From positions 78,511 to 142,510 of the forward strand of contig JACCGJ010000666.1 in NCBI GenBank assembly GCA_013407085.1: a stretch of DNA of 64,000 nucleotides, given 5' to 3'. The stretch is from Atriophallophorus winterbourni (taxonomy: Eukaryota > Platyhelminthes > Trematoda > Plagiorchiida > Microphallidae). The position numbers were made by a program, and so were the translations under genes. Shown one piece after another: positions 20,657 to 31,321 of this stretch; the first letter of the stretch is position 1, and the number at the start of each line of letters is the position of its first letter. Under the pieces are notes generated by a model. That model was not told the origin of the DNA and made no database searches. It was given only the letters and a program-made list of their open reading frames with translations.

Positions 20657-21900
20657 GTTCAACATGGCTTTTTTGAAGGAAGGTCGTGTCTCTCGAAACT
20701 TCTATGATTTAAGATAGAGTTTCTACGACACTGGATGAAGGCGGACGGGTAGAGGTCTTTTTCTTAGACTTCAGTAAGGCGCTCGACTCGGTTAGTCACA
20801 GGTTCCTAGGGATGAAGCTCGCGGCCAAAGGCATATCTGATAAGCTTCACGACTGGATAACCAGTTTTCTTCGTGATAAATCCTTCTAGCTCCGTGTAGG
20901 CGATACTACCTCTGAGTTCGCAACAGTTACCAGGGGGATCCCACAAGGTTCAGTATTAGGCCCTATACTCTTTCTGATCTTCATCGATGACCTGGCAACG
21001 CAGTTGTCATGTCCACGCTACATGTGTGCTGATGATGTCAAATTCACCGGATCCAGTGATCACGGTGATTTGTTGAGAGATATTGAAAGGTCATTAAATG
21101 GTCGCAGGATTGGGATCTTCCTCTGAACTATAGTAAATGAAATTTGTTGTCTGCAACATTCGACAGAATTACATTAACTGCGAATAACGTTAGGATCGAC
21201 TTTCAATCTATTCAGAGGATTAAGGATTTGGGTATAGTCGTAACAGCAAACTTCAAATAGGCTGAGCAGTGTGCCACAGCTGCACAACGAGCTAGAGGAG
21301 AACTCTTCAGGCTTAAATCCGTTCTGACATGTAAAACGCCGGTAGTGTTCATCCCTTTATATACGGCGATTTTCAGGCCGCATTTAGAATACTGGGTGCA
21401 AGCCTGGAACCCCTTATTTCAGAAGGGCATATTACTACTAGAAAAAGTCCAACGACTGGCTACCAAAATGGTTGAAGGTATGTTTGGGAAACCCTACGAA
21501 GATAATCTTATTTCTTTAGGACTCTTCTCCCGTCGGCGTCGGCGTCTACGGGGTGACCTCATAGAAACTTACAAAATCCTGAAAGGCTTAGGCGACGAGG
21601 GTTGTCAAATCCTGTTCTCTCGGGCGATCAACCCCTCAACTAGAAGACATACATTGAAGCTCGCGAAAAACCACAGCCGTCTGAATCTTAGGCAACACTT
21701 TTTCAGTGAAAGAGTGATAAGCTTCTGGAACAAGCTGCCTGAGGAACTAATAGCTTGCATATCAATAGGTGCATTCAAAAGGGGTTTAGATGCCTTGTAG
21801 CATGAGCTTTTCCCAGACATTTTCCCGTGAATATGCAGGTTGTCTGTCAACAGAATAGTCCATTTTTTGTTCATTTTGAATGTTTATGGTCTTGACCACG
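20657..21900 (+). pseudogene. CR1 reverse transcriptase, 5' truncated
   Basis: Starts at QHG (CACGGTTCAACATGGC) and runs FFLDFSKALDSV, TRGIPQGSVLGPILFLIFID, CADDVKF (catalytic ADD), RLSSVPQ, then an intact 151-codon C-terminal ORF at 21345-21800 (LYTAIFRPHLEY, KVQRLATKMV, LKLAKNHSRLNLRQ, FWNKLPEE). Several stops and frameshifts before 21345. Belongs to the Perere-like CR1 group by pattern. Confidence 0.8.
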
Positions 21901-22327
21901 ATTAAAAAAACAAAAAGTCCTGTTATATAATTCCTCATTTTAAATGTCATGTTTTAAATGTACGCACCAATTTTCGATAGCTAACCTCTCACCGGCTTGG
22001 TGAAGAGAAACCCTTTCCGCTTTTCTCAGTCGCAGCTACAAATTCTGAGACCGAAGGACGGCTTGGAAAACACCGGACGTACCATCGCATACGACGAGGA
22101 TACCAGAGAAAAATGAACCAACTTTGGCAGCATGTGCCAACTGAACTGAACTAATCTCTTGGCGTCGCGATCGTCGAGGATATCCAATTCACAATGAGAA
22201 AAAACGCTTTGGCAGTGGCGGTTGCTTGCGGCTGACATTATCTCTACAATCTCTAATTTGACTTTATTACGTGAAAAAACATTTTGCGATGTGACTATTC
22301 ACAAACTGAATGTATTGATCTAAAAAC
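21901..22327. other. No recognised gene
   Basis: Starts with the CR1 AT-rich end. 22020-22240 has short frames on both strands that match no family I recognise. Confidence 0.4.
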
Positions 22328-22435
22328 GGTGTTCAATCAACGAATCACTGTGAAGCACAAAGCTTATTATAGAGGAATCGTGATTAATACAATTGTATTG
22401 TGATAGAAATCAACGTTAAACTTGTAAGACAACTA
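22328..22435 (+). repeat. Direct repeat B, copy 1
   Basis: CGGTGTTCAATCAACGAATC, then ATAGAGGAATCGTGAT and GATAGAAATCAACGTTA. The same blocks in the same order recur at 22777-22905. The second copy precedes a gag start, so these may be remains of one LTR type or of a duplicated leader. Confidence 0.55.
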
Positions 22436-22606
22436 CAAACTGTGCAGTTGTAATTTAGTTGAAACGATTGTTGTGATGTTGTTTATGATGCTCATTGAAA
22501 TTGGCATTTAACCGAATAAACAGTGTCTCGATTTATGTTTGTCTAGAGTGTGATATGTTTAGCGAACATTGAGTTGTATTCATGACTATAGCTTTATAGC
22601 CAAAGA

Positions 22607-22691
22607 AATGTGTTGCTCATATACCCGCACTTGCACGTTACCTACGGTTTCTTCCTGTTTGCCTTCATCAGGTGGAGACAGTAAGATTAGG
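22607..22691 (+). repeat. Dispersed repeat, family A, copy 2
   Basis: Matches 157-239 in inverted orientation (AATGTGTTGCTCAT to GTGGAGACAGTAAGAT). Non-coding. Confidence 0.6.
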
Positions 22692-22776
22692 TGCGATAAG
22701 CATCGACACAGTTGATAAGTGGTACACAAAGTTATACTTGAATGGCACTGTTACATGTTGTTCGTACAACGGAAAA

Positions 22777-22905
22777 CGGTGTTCAATCACCGAATCACTG
22801 TGACGCATAAATCGTATCAACGGAATGCGTTATATTATAACTATAGAGGAAGCGTGATGAACACAATTGTATTGGGATAGAAATCAACGTTAGTCTTTCA
22901 AGTCA
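22777..22905 (+). repeat. Direct repeat B, copy 2
   Basis: Second copy of the 22328 repeat with an extra AT-rich block; ends about 20 bp before a gag-like ATG. Confidence 0.55.
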
Positions 22906-22924
22906 ATGTCTTACCAAGGGTGAA

Positions 22925-23930
22925 ATGGCTAATTCAATTATTACTGCGCCTTTTCTTACTTCAGCAAGAGAATATGCTTATGCTTAGTTGAAAAATTTAT
23001 CATTTCCTATCTCACCTGATAACATGACTTTCAATGAATTGAAATCAATTTTATCAGCTCATGTCACTCCAAAAAATTTCGAAATTGCTGAACGTGCTCG
23101 CTTCAATACAATGCAAAGACACGAAAACCAATCTAATTGCTAATTTATACTTGAATTGCAAACACGAGCTTACGTTGTGCTTTTGAAGATAAAGTATATA
23201 ATCATTTAAGAGATCGTTCAATTGCTGGTGTCCATGAACCCGATTTATAGCGTCAGTTATTGAAAATGTTAAGAGAATATGTAAACAAAATATTGAATAC
23301 TCCAGATCATACACTGAAACATTTGTTCATGAATTACACGTAGCCACTCAGCGGCACTATTAATTCCTAATTCCGCACTAACTGTCGCCGATATTTCTAT
23401 TCGGTACGTGTCTGTTTCCTGTGGAATGCCCTTCCCGAAGCAATTATCACCTCACCCTGTATCAAAACATTCACTCGAAACTTGGACACTTATTTGTTAT
23501 ATAACGATTTGACGATGTCTGTTTATTGACTCAGGGTAAGCATATTACTTGATTCAGTGACATCGTATAGTTGTTTTTCTATACCTCTTAATGAACGAAT
23601 ATCAACTATGATAAGGTTATTGTGAAGCTATGTGCTTTTTTGTGACCACAAATTCTTGAATCTCGAAAAGATGTTGCAAAAGAAACTAATCGTAAAATTA
23701 ATGCTGACACTTGATCTGTTTTGTTCGGAACTTCCAAATCTGGACGTCAGTCGAGCAACCGACCACAGCGGCAAAGTGATTCTTAGGTGAAACCAGACAG
23801 GATAAGCAAATTCAGCAAAAAACAAATCCAATTTTTACAGAGGTTTGGAAAATGTGCATCTTGTGGCAAGTTACATTCTCGATTTACTTGTCCGGAGGCA
23901 CCAGATGACAACACCTGGAGGAGAGATAGG
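22925..23930 (+). pseudogene. Degenerate retrotransposon gag, interrupted by CR1 tail
   Basis: ATG at 22925 (MANSIITAPFL), a stop, then FPISPDNMTFNELKSILSAH and FNTMQRHENQS, typical of Gag capsid helices in Ty3-like elements. Frameshifts and stops follow. After a CR1 insertion it resumes (ETNRKINADT) and ends with a zinc knuckle KCASCGKLHSRFTC (CX2CX4HX4C) at about 23852-23905. No protease or pol follows. 5' repeats at 22.3 and 22.8 kb may be its LTR remains. Confidence 0.6.
23368..23654 (+). mobile_element. CR1 3' end inserted in gag
   Basis: Contains the last codons of CR1 (VSCGMPFPKQLS-like: CLWNALPEA in another frame, TFTRNLDTYL) and a 3' UTR nearly the same as 29609-29808 (TATATAACGATTTGACGATG, GACTCAGGGTAAG). 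Ends near TTCTTGAAT. 5' truncated insertion. Confidence 0.65.
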
Positions 23931-24442
23931 TATAGAATTTAGGTATATACAGTATAATAGAATATTAGGAGGATTGACGTAAATACAAGCTTACGTATTC
24001 AGTTGCGGGTTCGTGTTGCGTTGCCGCTAACAATTTTTATTTTTCAGCCGTACGATGTTCTCCCTCATATTGCTCGTTGGGTTAAATGCAAAGCAGTAGG
24101 TTTTACCGAAAAGGATAAGAGAATCAAGATCATCAATGTGTAGACAATTGTCAGACGTTCACGCTTTCCAGAGAGAGTGTTGGTTTAGTTCACTGGAAGA
24201 ACACCACACACGGCATCACGGTAAAACATGTTCATGGATAAAAACTCACGTGTGGAATGTATTCACCAGTGTATTGATACAAGTATAACGAATCATATTT
24301 TCGAAACATTCCCGAAACCCAGATAACGAGATCAAATTCCATCGCGAGTACTGTACGCTCAAACCTAAAATAAATCCACCGGGGCCCCGTTAGCCGAACA
24401 ACATGATTGATTATAGCATAGTTAACATTATAATGAAAATCA
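23931..24442. other. No feature seen
   Basis: AT-rich, between the gag remnant and the transposase remnant. It may hold the transposon end, but I find no matching terminal inverted repeat. Confidence 0.4.
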
Positions 24443-26760
24443 TTAAAACTTTTGCGTACAACAAAAGCACCACTCATCTGTTTCAAATGGCGGGGTGATT
24501 AAACAGTAGAGATGATACCACTGGTTACAATAAGGGCATTGCCCCCACTCTATCGTTTGTCCTGCATACTCAAGTGGTTCATCTGAATCACACTGACCAC
24601 ATACTTGATTGTGGCCTAAACACACATCGAGATCTACTGGATGTAGACGAGAGGTGGATGGGATTGGGTAGTAAGAAGAAGCTGTCCGTCGTCGATCGTT
24701 GATCCGGCCATCGTTACCGTCTAATATTCTGGCATCGTTTCCCTTAATACCGGCAATCGTTGCTTCTTCGTCGTAACTGGCTTTGGGAGACGAACTCTAA
24801 AGGTTACTAGGTTCACTGTGTTCTACATTCAATATTGTTTCCAACGGTAGATTGTCGTACCGTACCGACGCCAATGACATATCGCCGATATCACCTTTTC
24901 AAGGAAACGGAAGCAAGGGACGCAAACCGGCTGTATTCACATAGGTTTCAATACTACGAATGAAATGATTGAAGTATGTTGGCTCAAATTGGCGTTGAAC
25001 CCTATCAATCAAATCGTGACCGTAAAATCTACCTGATGAAAACACTCTACTATTTTGCCTAGGAACTTCCGCAGAAGAAAAGTGCACTGGCATTGCATGA
25101 TTATTACTGCGTACCCAGCGCTGGGAAATCGGGAATAAAGCTACATCAGCATTTTTGAATTTCGCAGCAGAAAGCACGTGCCTGCATGGCAACGCTTGAT
25201 CTACGAAAAACGGATATGTGCATTTTCAATTTAGGCAGCACACATCCTAAGAACGCGTGTCCCTTATAATAACCATAATATCAGTGGAACCTACTATATT
25301 AACTGTTGAAGCAGTTACGTTGGCGGCGATGAGGTCTACGGCGTATGGCATAAGAAGATCGCACAGGGAATACAATTCCGAGTGGTTGGGGACGCGAACC
25401 CGCCTAAAACTCGACAAAGCAACTTCGTGTTGGCGTTGCCAAATAAGATAAGGGGCACTGACTTGGCCTCCCAAATTGCCATCTTACCATTAAGGTGGTA
25501 CATCTTTAAACATCTGTGCATTGCCTCGACCATGTTCGTGTCCCCAATACCGTAAGTGGCTACCTTAGGACCAAGCGCATTTGCTTACTTACGGGAGTTG
25601 CAGCAGTGTTGCCCTTTGATGAACTGGAAGCATACAGGGTCTGCACACTGCATATTGATTAAAGCATACGCGTACTCCCACAAAATTCTGGTTTTCATCG
25701 CAACGCATACCCACTTCAGCGTCTGCGTTTGATGGTTACGGCGAGTAACGTTACGGAGCATGTGCACTCGACAAAGCAGATGCGAAGCGTGTGGAAATAC
25801 GTCCTCTACAGCATTCGCAATCGCAGGTGCTCCATCGCACATTATGGCTTTCACAGCATCACACCCACCCACGAATTCGACAAAGGTAAGTAGGAAGGTT
25901 CGGATATCTTCAACTGTTTCCCTCCACAAGAAGCCTATTGCTACAGGAAGAATTTTGCGGGATCCATCTACTACCATTAATTGATATAAAAAATATTTCT
26001 CGCGATTTGTACGGAATGTATCATCGATGAGAATAAAATAAAAAAACGGTTAAAAAACTAAGCATTTCTTGGGTTGTATAGATAAAATGCGTCATCTTGT
26101 TCGTCTCATCCAGAAGCACGCGTGGCTTTCCATGGACGTTGAGTTCCTCTTCCATTCGTCGAATATAAGCTGTGAAAAATTGATAATAAATATCGTCCAT
26201 ATAATCAAGTTATTTTAATTGTAATGAAACAACACTTACCTGGATTGTTACAGCCAGCCAGAACTCGCCGACGCATGTTTACCACATCACATCCGTTAGG
26301 ATTTTTCTGATATCGAGTCTTCACGTACTACTGTATGTTGAATGAGGAGTCCCCGCATTCCAGCGGCGGTCGAATGATCTCCAATTCCGAAGGCGTTAGA
26401 CGTTGGTTGCGAAACAACCACGACCCAGCTTCCCCGGTTTGTAATTCATGGTTATGAACCATGTTACTTTTGGTGACGCGAAACCAGAGCCCATACGCTC
26501 CAAGTTGAAATGGACCTCGCATTGTGTTGAAATGGAATTTCTACGACGAAGGCCAAGATTTTGTTTCTGGGAGTATCCTTTTCGTTGACATATATATTTA
26601 ATAAATATCAACTCACACGATTGGTTCCTTTTCGATGTACGGATGGAATAGTGGGTACCAGAAACTCGAGCGAAATCGGTCAGCAAGTGGTTCAATTCCA
26701 AGAGACATCAATCGCGCGGTTGCCAAAGGTTCCCTGAAAACCTTGAGTGATATCGTTAGA
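24443..26760 (-). pseudogene. Mutator-like (MULE) transposase gene, decayed
   Basis: Pieces in order on the minus strand. 26701-26240: FAR1/FLYWCH-like DNA-binding part with VTKSNMVHNHEL and YQKNPNGCDVV, ending at donor CCAG|GTAAGT (about 26237). 26175-26045: an exon after TTTTTCACAG (IRRMEEELNVHG, LLDETNKM). 26025-25590: MULE catalytic core with IDDTFRTN, YQLMVVDGSRKILPVAIGF, the second Asp in AIMCDGAPAIANAV, and HLLCRVHMLRN. 25533-25336: GIGDTNMVEAMHRCLK. 25245-24899: SWIM-type zinc finger (CLN-stop-KCTY, then PCRHVL). 24625-24443: a C-terminal Cys/His finger (CGQCDSDEP, CPYCNQWYHLYC, CFCC). A TGA inside SWIM and frame breaks mean it is no longer intact. Could be a DNA transposon or a domesticated gene with introns that died. 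Confidence 0.7.
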
Positions 26761-26814
26761 GCTCATAATTAAAAGTGACGGCGGACCTCTAGCGGAGCTC
26801 TTTATTGGAGCTGA

Positions 26815-26957
26815 AGCAACCAATCAGAATTCAACCAATCAAAATATTCTGTAAGAAGGCTGACAGTAGTTTTGGCTGATGCAACCAATCAGAATTCAAT
26901 CAAACAAAATGACCCGACGGACACAACCTGTATGAAGGCTGACAGTAGTTTTGGAGG
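26815..26957 (+). repeat. Two-copy tandem repeat upstream of MULE gene
   Basis: Two units of about 61 and 77 bp share GCAACCAATCAGAATTCAA at the start and AAGGCTGACAGTAGTTTTGG at the end. CCAAT boxes are present in both. They lie just upstream of the transposase start on the other strand, so they could be its promoter or sub-terminal repeats. Confidence 0.6.
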
Positions 26958-27000
26958 TTGCAGGGATAATGTTTGGTAGAAGTTAAAACCAGCATCTTTG

Positions 27001-27066
27001 CAGTCCTTAGGTCGCAGGTTTGAGTCCGGGTGATGAAATTAGTTTCTGTAAAAATTCGTCATCGGA
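27001..27066 (+). repeat. SINE fragment
   Basis: GGTCGCAGGTTTGAGTCCGG (B box) and the following AAAAATTCGTCATCGGATTG match the end of the SINE at 3437-3650. 5' part missing. Confidence 0.65.
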
Positions 27067-27336
27067 TTGACGACACGTTATTTCTTTCAAATAACGTTGT
27101 CTAACTTCTATATCCCTTATCTCAATTTCATTTTTGTCCAAAGCGACAGAAGTTCATACAAACCACTGGCTGATAATTGTTAATAAAACTCTTTTTAGTA
27201 TGCCTACTAACAAACTACAAGTAATAGCAGGGGCAGTGCTCACGGAACGTTTTAGAAAGTCGTTCCAGCTCTGAGGAGCTGGATCCATTTTTCATACGTT
27301 TCCTAATGACACTCTCACTAATGACTCTCCCCACAG

Positions 27337-27540
27337 TTCCTTTTCTCAATCTCTGCAATCCGTTTCGCTGAACCAACAGAGGCAGAACTCAACGAATTGG
27401 AAATGAAAAGAAAATCGAGGGAGCGGATAAAATGGGAGAGGGAGATTGCTTTGGAAGAAATCGAAATTAAGATAAGAGAGATAAAAGTTAGAAAATCCTA
27501 TTTTGAAAAACTGATGTGTCTTCAATCCGATGACGAATAA
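27337..27540 (+). CDS. Candidate terminal exon, charged coiled coil
   Basis: After a good acceptor (CTCTCCCCACAG at 27325-27336) there are 67 open codons to TAA at 27538-27540. Residues 12-60 are almost all charged or helix-forming (EAELNELEMKRKSRERIKW, then EIEIKIREIK), a probable coiled coil such as ends many Myb/SANT-like and transposon-derived proteins. The last codons and the stop come from the inverted SINE that starts at 27521. No upstream exon was found, so this may be a fossil. Confidence 0.35.
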   Translation, partial: FLFSISAIRFAEPTEAELNELEMKRKSRERIKWEREIALEEIEIKIREIKVRKSYFEKLMCLQSDDE

Positions 27541-27725
27541 TTTTCAGATAATAATTCTGCCACCGTGACTCGAACCTGTGACCTCAGGACACTTAGGCGA
27601 AGCACATGACCAATACACCAATAGCTCACTGACGCATTTTATAAATTGAAAGTAGTTAGATAGACTTTTTATTTCAGTGCTACACCCCTTTTCAGCCTAG
27701 CCAAAATTGGTGGTGGAGATAACGT
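27521..27725 (-). repeat. tRNA-derived SINE, inverted copy
   Basis: Reverse complement of 3437-3650 over its whole length, including B box (GGTTCGAGTCACGG) and the CTCCACCACCAATTTTGGCT end. Faces the fragment at 27001, giving an inverted pair around 27067-27520. Confidence 0.75.
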
Positions 27726-27960
27726 TTACAGTCTTCTGGCACCACACCAGCTTGGAGCAAATTAATAAACATGCGGGATAGAGGTTCAGAGAGCAGGTTT
27801 TGAGCAGTAAATTTTATTACAAAAATCTGCGATCGTAGTCTTAGTACTGATCTTTGCGTAAAGTTTTGCTTAATGTTTTCGAGTTTAGTGAGTGAAAAAC
27901 AAATCAAGGAATTCATAGACACGATCAAGCAAATTGCTCGCGACGGTAAAAACGTGAACA
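27726..27960 (-). pseudogene. CR1 RT fragment
   Basis: Translation includes LLSEPLSRMFINLLQAGVVP followed by EDCK, the segment before the K-P-V-x-K-G motif of CR1 RT. Both ends truncated; runs directly into the SINE. Confidence 0.5.
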
Positions 27961-28253
27961 GAATCGTAATACAAGTAATTTATGTATGTGGAACCTTGTA
28001 CATTTCGCTCTTTATTGTTTCAATCTTGTGCATGTGCAGAATTAGCTAATTGCCTGGAATGGCATTTCAGATTTCGTTTTAAATTCTATCCAGTGACATT
28101 ACTAAAGGATTCCGACATATATCAAAATATTTTCTATTTTATACTTCGTTGGACTTTGGGGGCAAAATCTCTGTGATGTGCAAGTGCAGAATTTTTAAGG
28201 TTAGTTCCCTTTTGCTATTCTTATGCATTCTTAAAACTCTAATAGGCAGTTTA
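27961..28253. other. No feature seen
   Basis: AT-rich flank of the CsRn1-like element; short plus-strand frames without recognisable motifs. Confidence 0.4.
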
Positions 28254-28627
28254 TGGCATTTTTCTGTAAACACGTTTGTTTGTATCAATCAATGTAAACT
28301 TTTTGAATTGTACCCGGATTTTACGAATATAAATTTTCGTCCACTCGGAGTTGCTTTTATCATCTCCTTTGATACCCGTACTGCGTGCTTGAAATTCTGA
28401 CTGTGGATTGTCGAAAGATCGCTTGCCTGCTATAAAAAGACCGCTCCATATTTCAGCCGCACCTAATTCTTGGATTTACCGCGGTTGCTTCTGTGACGTT
28501 TGGACTGGAGTAGTCAATTGCCAAGCCGGGGAGAATCGCTTTCAATTCAATCGAAGAATTATTGTGAGTGGTTACCTTTTTACTTTTTACACACATACTG
28601 TAATTTCACGTATCCTGAACCACCACA
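28254..28627 (+). repeat. 5' LTR of CsRn1-like element
   Basis: Starts TGGCATTTTTCTG and ends CCACCACA. Contains CTATAAAAAGACCG, a TATA box, near 28430. Compared with the 3' LTR there are many substitutions and an 8-10 bp indel around TTCTGTGA. Confidence 0.8.
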
Positions 28628-28630
28628 ATT

Positions 28631-28648
28631 TGGTGAGCCCGATTATTT
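28631..28648 (+). other. Primer-binding site, tRNA-Trp-like
   Basis: TGGTGAGCCCGATT, three bases after the LTR. The CsRn1 group is known to use tRNA-Trp, whose complement starts TGGTGACCCCG; this copy differs by one base in that part. Confidence 0.6.
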
Positions 28649-28710
28649 TCGTCATAGCATACTCTCCACTATTTTGATTTTGTAGCATATTTTTACATTT
28701 TTTCATCAAT

Positions 28711-29608
28711 ATGGACAGTATCCCACAGGCAGCGCCTATCCCAGCAGATATTGGTCATTTAATACTTCCTGAGTTTGGCGTAGCAAACCCTAGATTATGG
28801 TTCGCTCAAGTAGAAACCCGAAACTCGACGCATTACTAGCCAAAAAGCAATGTACTGTTACGTCATAGGAAGATTACCACACGCAGTCGCATCCGAAGTT
28901 GCTGATATCATATACGAGAGACCTGCCAATATGATCTACTGAAATCAGCTTTGATATCGCTTATAGCAGCATCCGATGAGAAAAACTTACGCAAATTACT
29001 CTGGAGTATCGAACTAGGTGACAATACACCGTCGCAACTCCGTCGCCGAATGATCGAGTTACAGGGTACAAAACCAGTTGGAGAACCGATTTTAAAAGAA
29101 TTGTTGTTGCAAAGACTACCCAGCGATGTTCGAAAAGCACTTTCGGCGGTCGAAGAAGATTATAAGTTAGATAAGCTTGCTGCAATCGCCGATGAGTGTA
29201 TAAAAATCATAAGCCAACCATTGCAGTAGTACAATCGCCTCATAAATCAACTCCTTCAACTTTAGAATCAGAGATCTCCGAGTTGAAATAGCGACTCGAC
29301 GAACTTTGCATGCACATACGTACTTCACGAAATGATGGATCTCAGTCATCACAGAGACACAGTCCGAATGGACGATATTCACGAAGTCGGAGTAAAGGGC
29401 CAGGTCTTTGCTATTACCACCGCAGATTCGGTGAACGCGCCTACAGGTGCACCAGACCCTGCAGTTTTGTTTCCAAATCTAACGAGCAGGGAAAACGATT
29501 GTGCCAGGCAGTAGGAAAGGCTGCACTACCTGGAAACAATGTTAGCCGTCTCCTCTATATCTCTGACAACACAACGAAATTGCGTTTCCTGCTAGACACC
29601 GGTGCGGA
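28711..29608 (+). pseudogene. gag and protease start of CsRn1-like element
   Basis: ATG at 28711 (MDSIPQAAPIPADIGHLILP), stops near 28840, then an open stretch 28951-29229 (IAASDEKNLRKLLWSIELGD, LLLQRLPSDVRKAL), typical of CsRn1 Gag. The Gag finger near 29404 is CYYHRRFGERAYRCTRPC, a CX2HX9CX3C (CHCC) arrangement instead of CCHC. The protease begins RFLLDTGAE and is cut at 29608 by the CR1 insertion just after the active site. Confidence 0.7.
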
Positions 29609-29808
29609 ACTCGAACCTTGGACACTTATTTGCTACATAACGATTTGACGATGCCTGTGTATTGACTCAGGGTAAGTATATCAATTGACTCCAGTGACAT
29701 CGTATAATTGTTTTTTATACCTTTTATTGAACGCATATTTACTATGAGATGGTAATTGTGAAGCTGTGCGTTTTGTGACCATAAATTATTGAATATTGAA
29801 TATTGAAT
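29609..29808 (+). mobile_element. CR1 3' end inserted in protease
   Basis: About 200 bp: the last few codons and 3' UTR of the CR1 family also seen at 23368-23654, ending in repeats of ATATTGA (TATTGAATATTGAATATTGAA). Extreme 5' truncation. Confidence 0.7.
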
Positions 29809-31321
29809 CCCACCTAACGAAACCGAACGCGAGTGTCCGTCGGGATTGACCCTTCAGGCGGCCAACGGTACTCGGATAGCCACTAATGGTCATCGGTCCC
29901 TCGCGGTAGACCTGGGCTTACGAAGATCGTTCCACTGGATGTTCACCATTGCAGACGTGAAAACTTTGATTTTGGGTGCAGATTTTTTGTCTAATTTCAA
30001 CCTCGCGGTGGACATGAGCCAACGAACGCTTATTGATAACACCACGAAGTTAAATTCAATGGGCAAATACCATTACACACCCATACAGTCTATTCGAGTT
30101 TTGACTCCAGTCGTAACCCAGCCTTGTAAGGAACTGATAGTCCAGTGTCCGAATATCTTCAAACCACAGTCATTCACAAATGTGGTAAAACACCAGGTCG
30201 AACAACACATTGTCACACGTGGCCATCCAGTTTTTGCCAAACCACGTAGAATAGCTCCACAAAAACTAGCGATCGTCAAACAAGAGTTTGAACATATGTT
30301 GGAGCTAGGAATCATCCGCCCGTCGACCTCACCATGGGCTTCTCCACTACATATGGTTGAAAAAAGTACTGCAGATACTTGGCGCCCATGCGGAGATTAT
30401 AAGGCACTTATTCGCATTAGGGTACCAGACCGTTACCCCATTCCACACATCCACGATTTTACGACGTCCCTAAATGGAAAACCCGTGTTCTCGAAGCTTG
30501 ACATAGTACGCGCCTATCAGCAAATCCCCGTTGCGAAGGAAGATATTCCTAAAACGGTTGTCACGACACCATTTAACTTATATGAATTCGTACGAATGCC
30601 ATTTGGTCTCGGAAATGCCGCACAAACTTTCCAGCGTTTTATGGATCAAGTATTTAAGGGATTGCCCTCCGTATGCGTTTATATTGATGACGTACTAATT
30701 GCTAGCAACACACCGACAGAACATGTTCAGCATCTTCGAGAGGTTTTTCAGCGCCTATCTCAGTATGGTATTGTCGTGAATCCAGATAAATGCATCTTTC
30801 ATGTTAAAACACTAGACTTTCTCACCGCATCGATTCCACCGGAATTAAGCCCGTTGAACAGAAAGTCACTGCCATCCGCCATTATCCATGCTTGAGTTCA
30901 ATCCGCCAGTTGCCTCGATTTTTGGGCCTAGTCAACTACTACAGACGATTCATTCCCCATTGCGCGAAGTTAGCTAAACCACTTACAGATTTTATTCGCT
31001 GCAAAGAAAGACATTTTTCAATGAATCCACAAGCAATCGAACCTTTTGACGCGCTTAAATCCGCCCTTAAACAGGCGACAGCTCTGACTTATATATCAGC
31101 TGCGACAGATGCTCACTTATCGCTTGTTACCGATGCATTAAACGAAGCGGTAGGCGCAGTACTCCAACAAGAGGTCGATAACACGATTAGAGCCCTAGCC
31201 TTCTTCTCACGCCGACTACAGTCAGCGCAGACACGATATAGTACCATTGGTCGCGAACTCATTGCTGTTTATTATTCCATTCGCCATTTCAGGCATTTAC
31301 TCGAAGTTCGCAGTTTCACGG
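29809..31321 (+). pseudogene. Protease end, RT and RNase H of CsRn1-like element
   Basis: Open 349 codons from 29846: protease end ([13 protein letters not shown]), RT with [67 protein letters not shown] and the catalytic YIDD at about 30681. A small frame break at 30870-30890 (where TP..GV should follow) separates the RNase H part 30892-31321 (FLGLVNYYRRFIPH, SLVTDALNEAVGAVL, FFSRRLQSAQTRY, IRHFRHLLE). The expected catalytic Asp-Ser of the RNase H start is Asp-Ala here. The frame ends at the RTE insertion. Confidence 0.8.

Noticed and set aside
27001..27066. A tRNA gene (B box present)
   Set aside because: No A box or acceptor stem; it is the end of the SINE. The fuller copies at 3.5 and 27.6 kb also lack a cloverleaf that closes.
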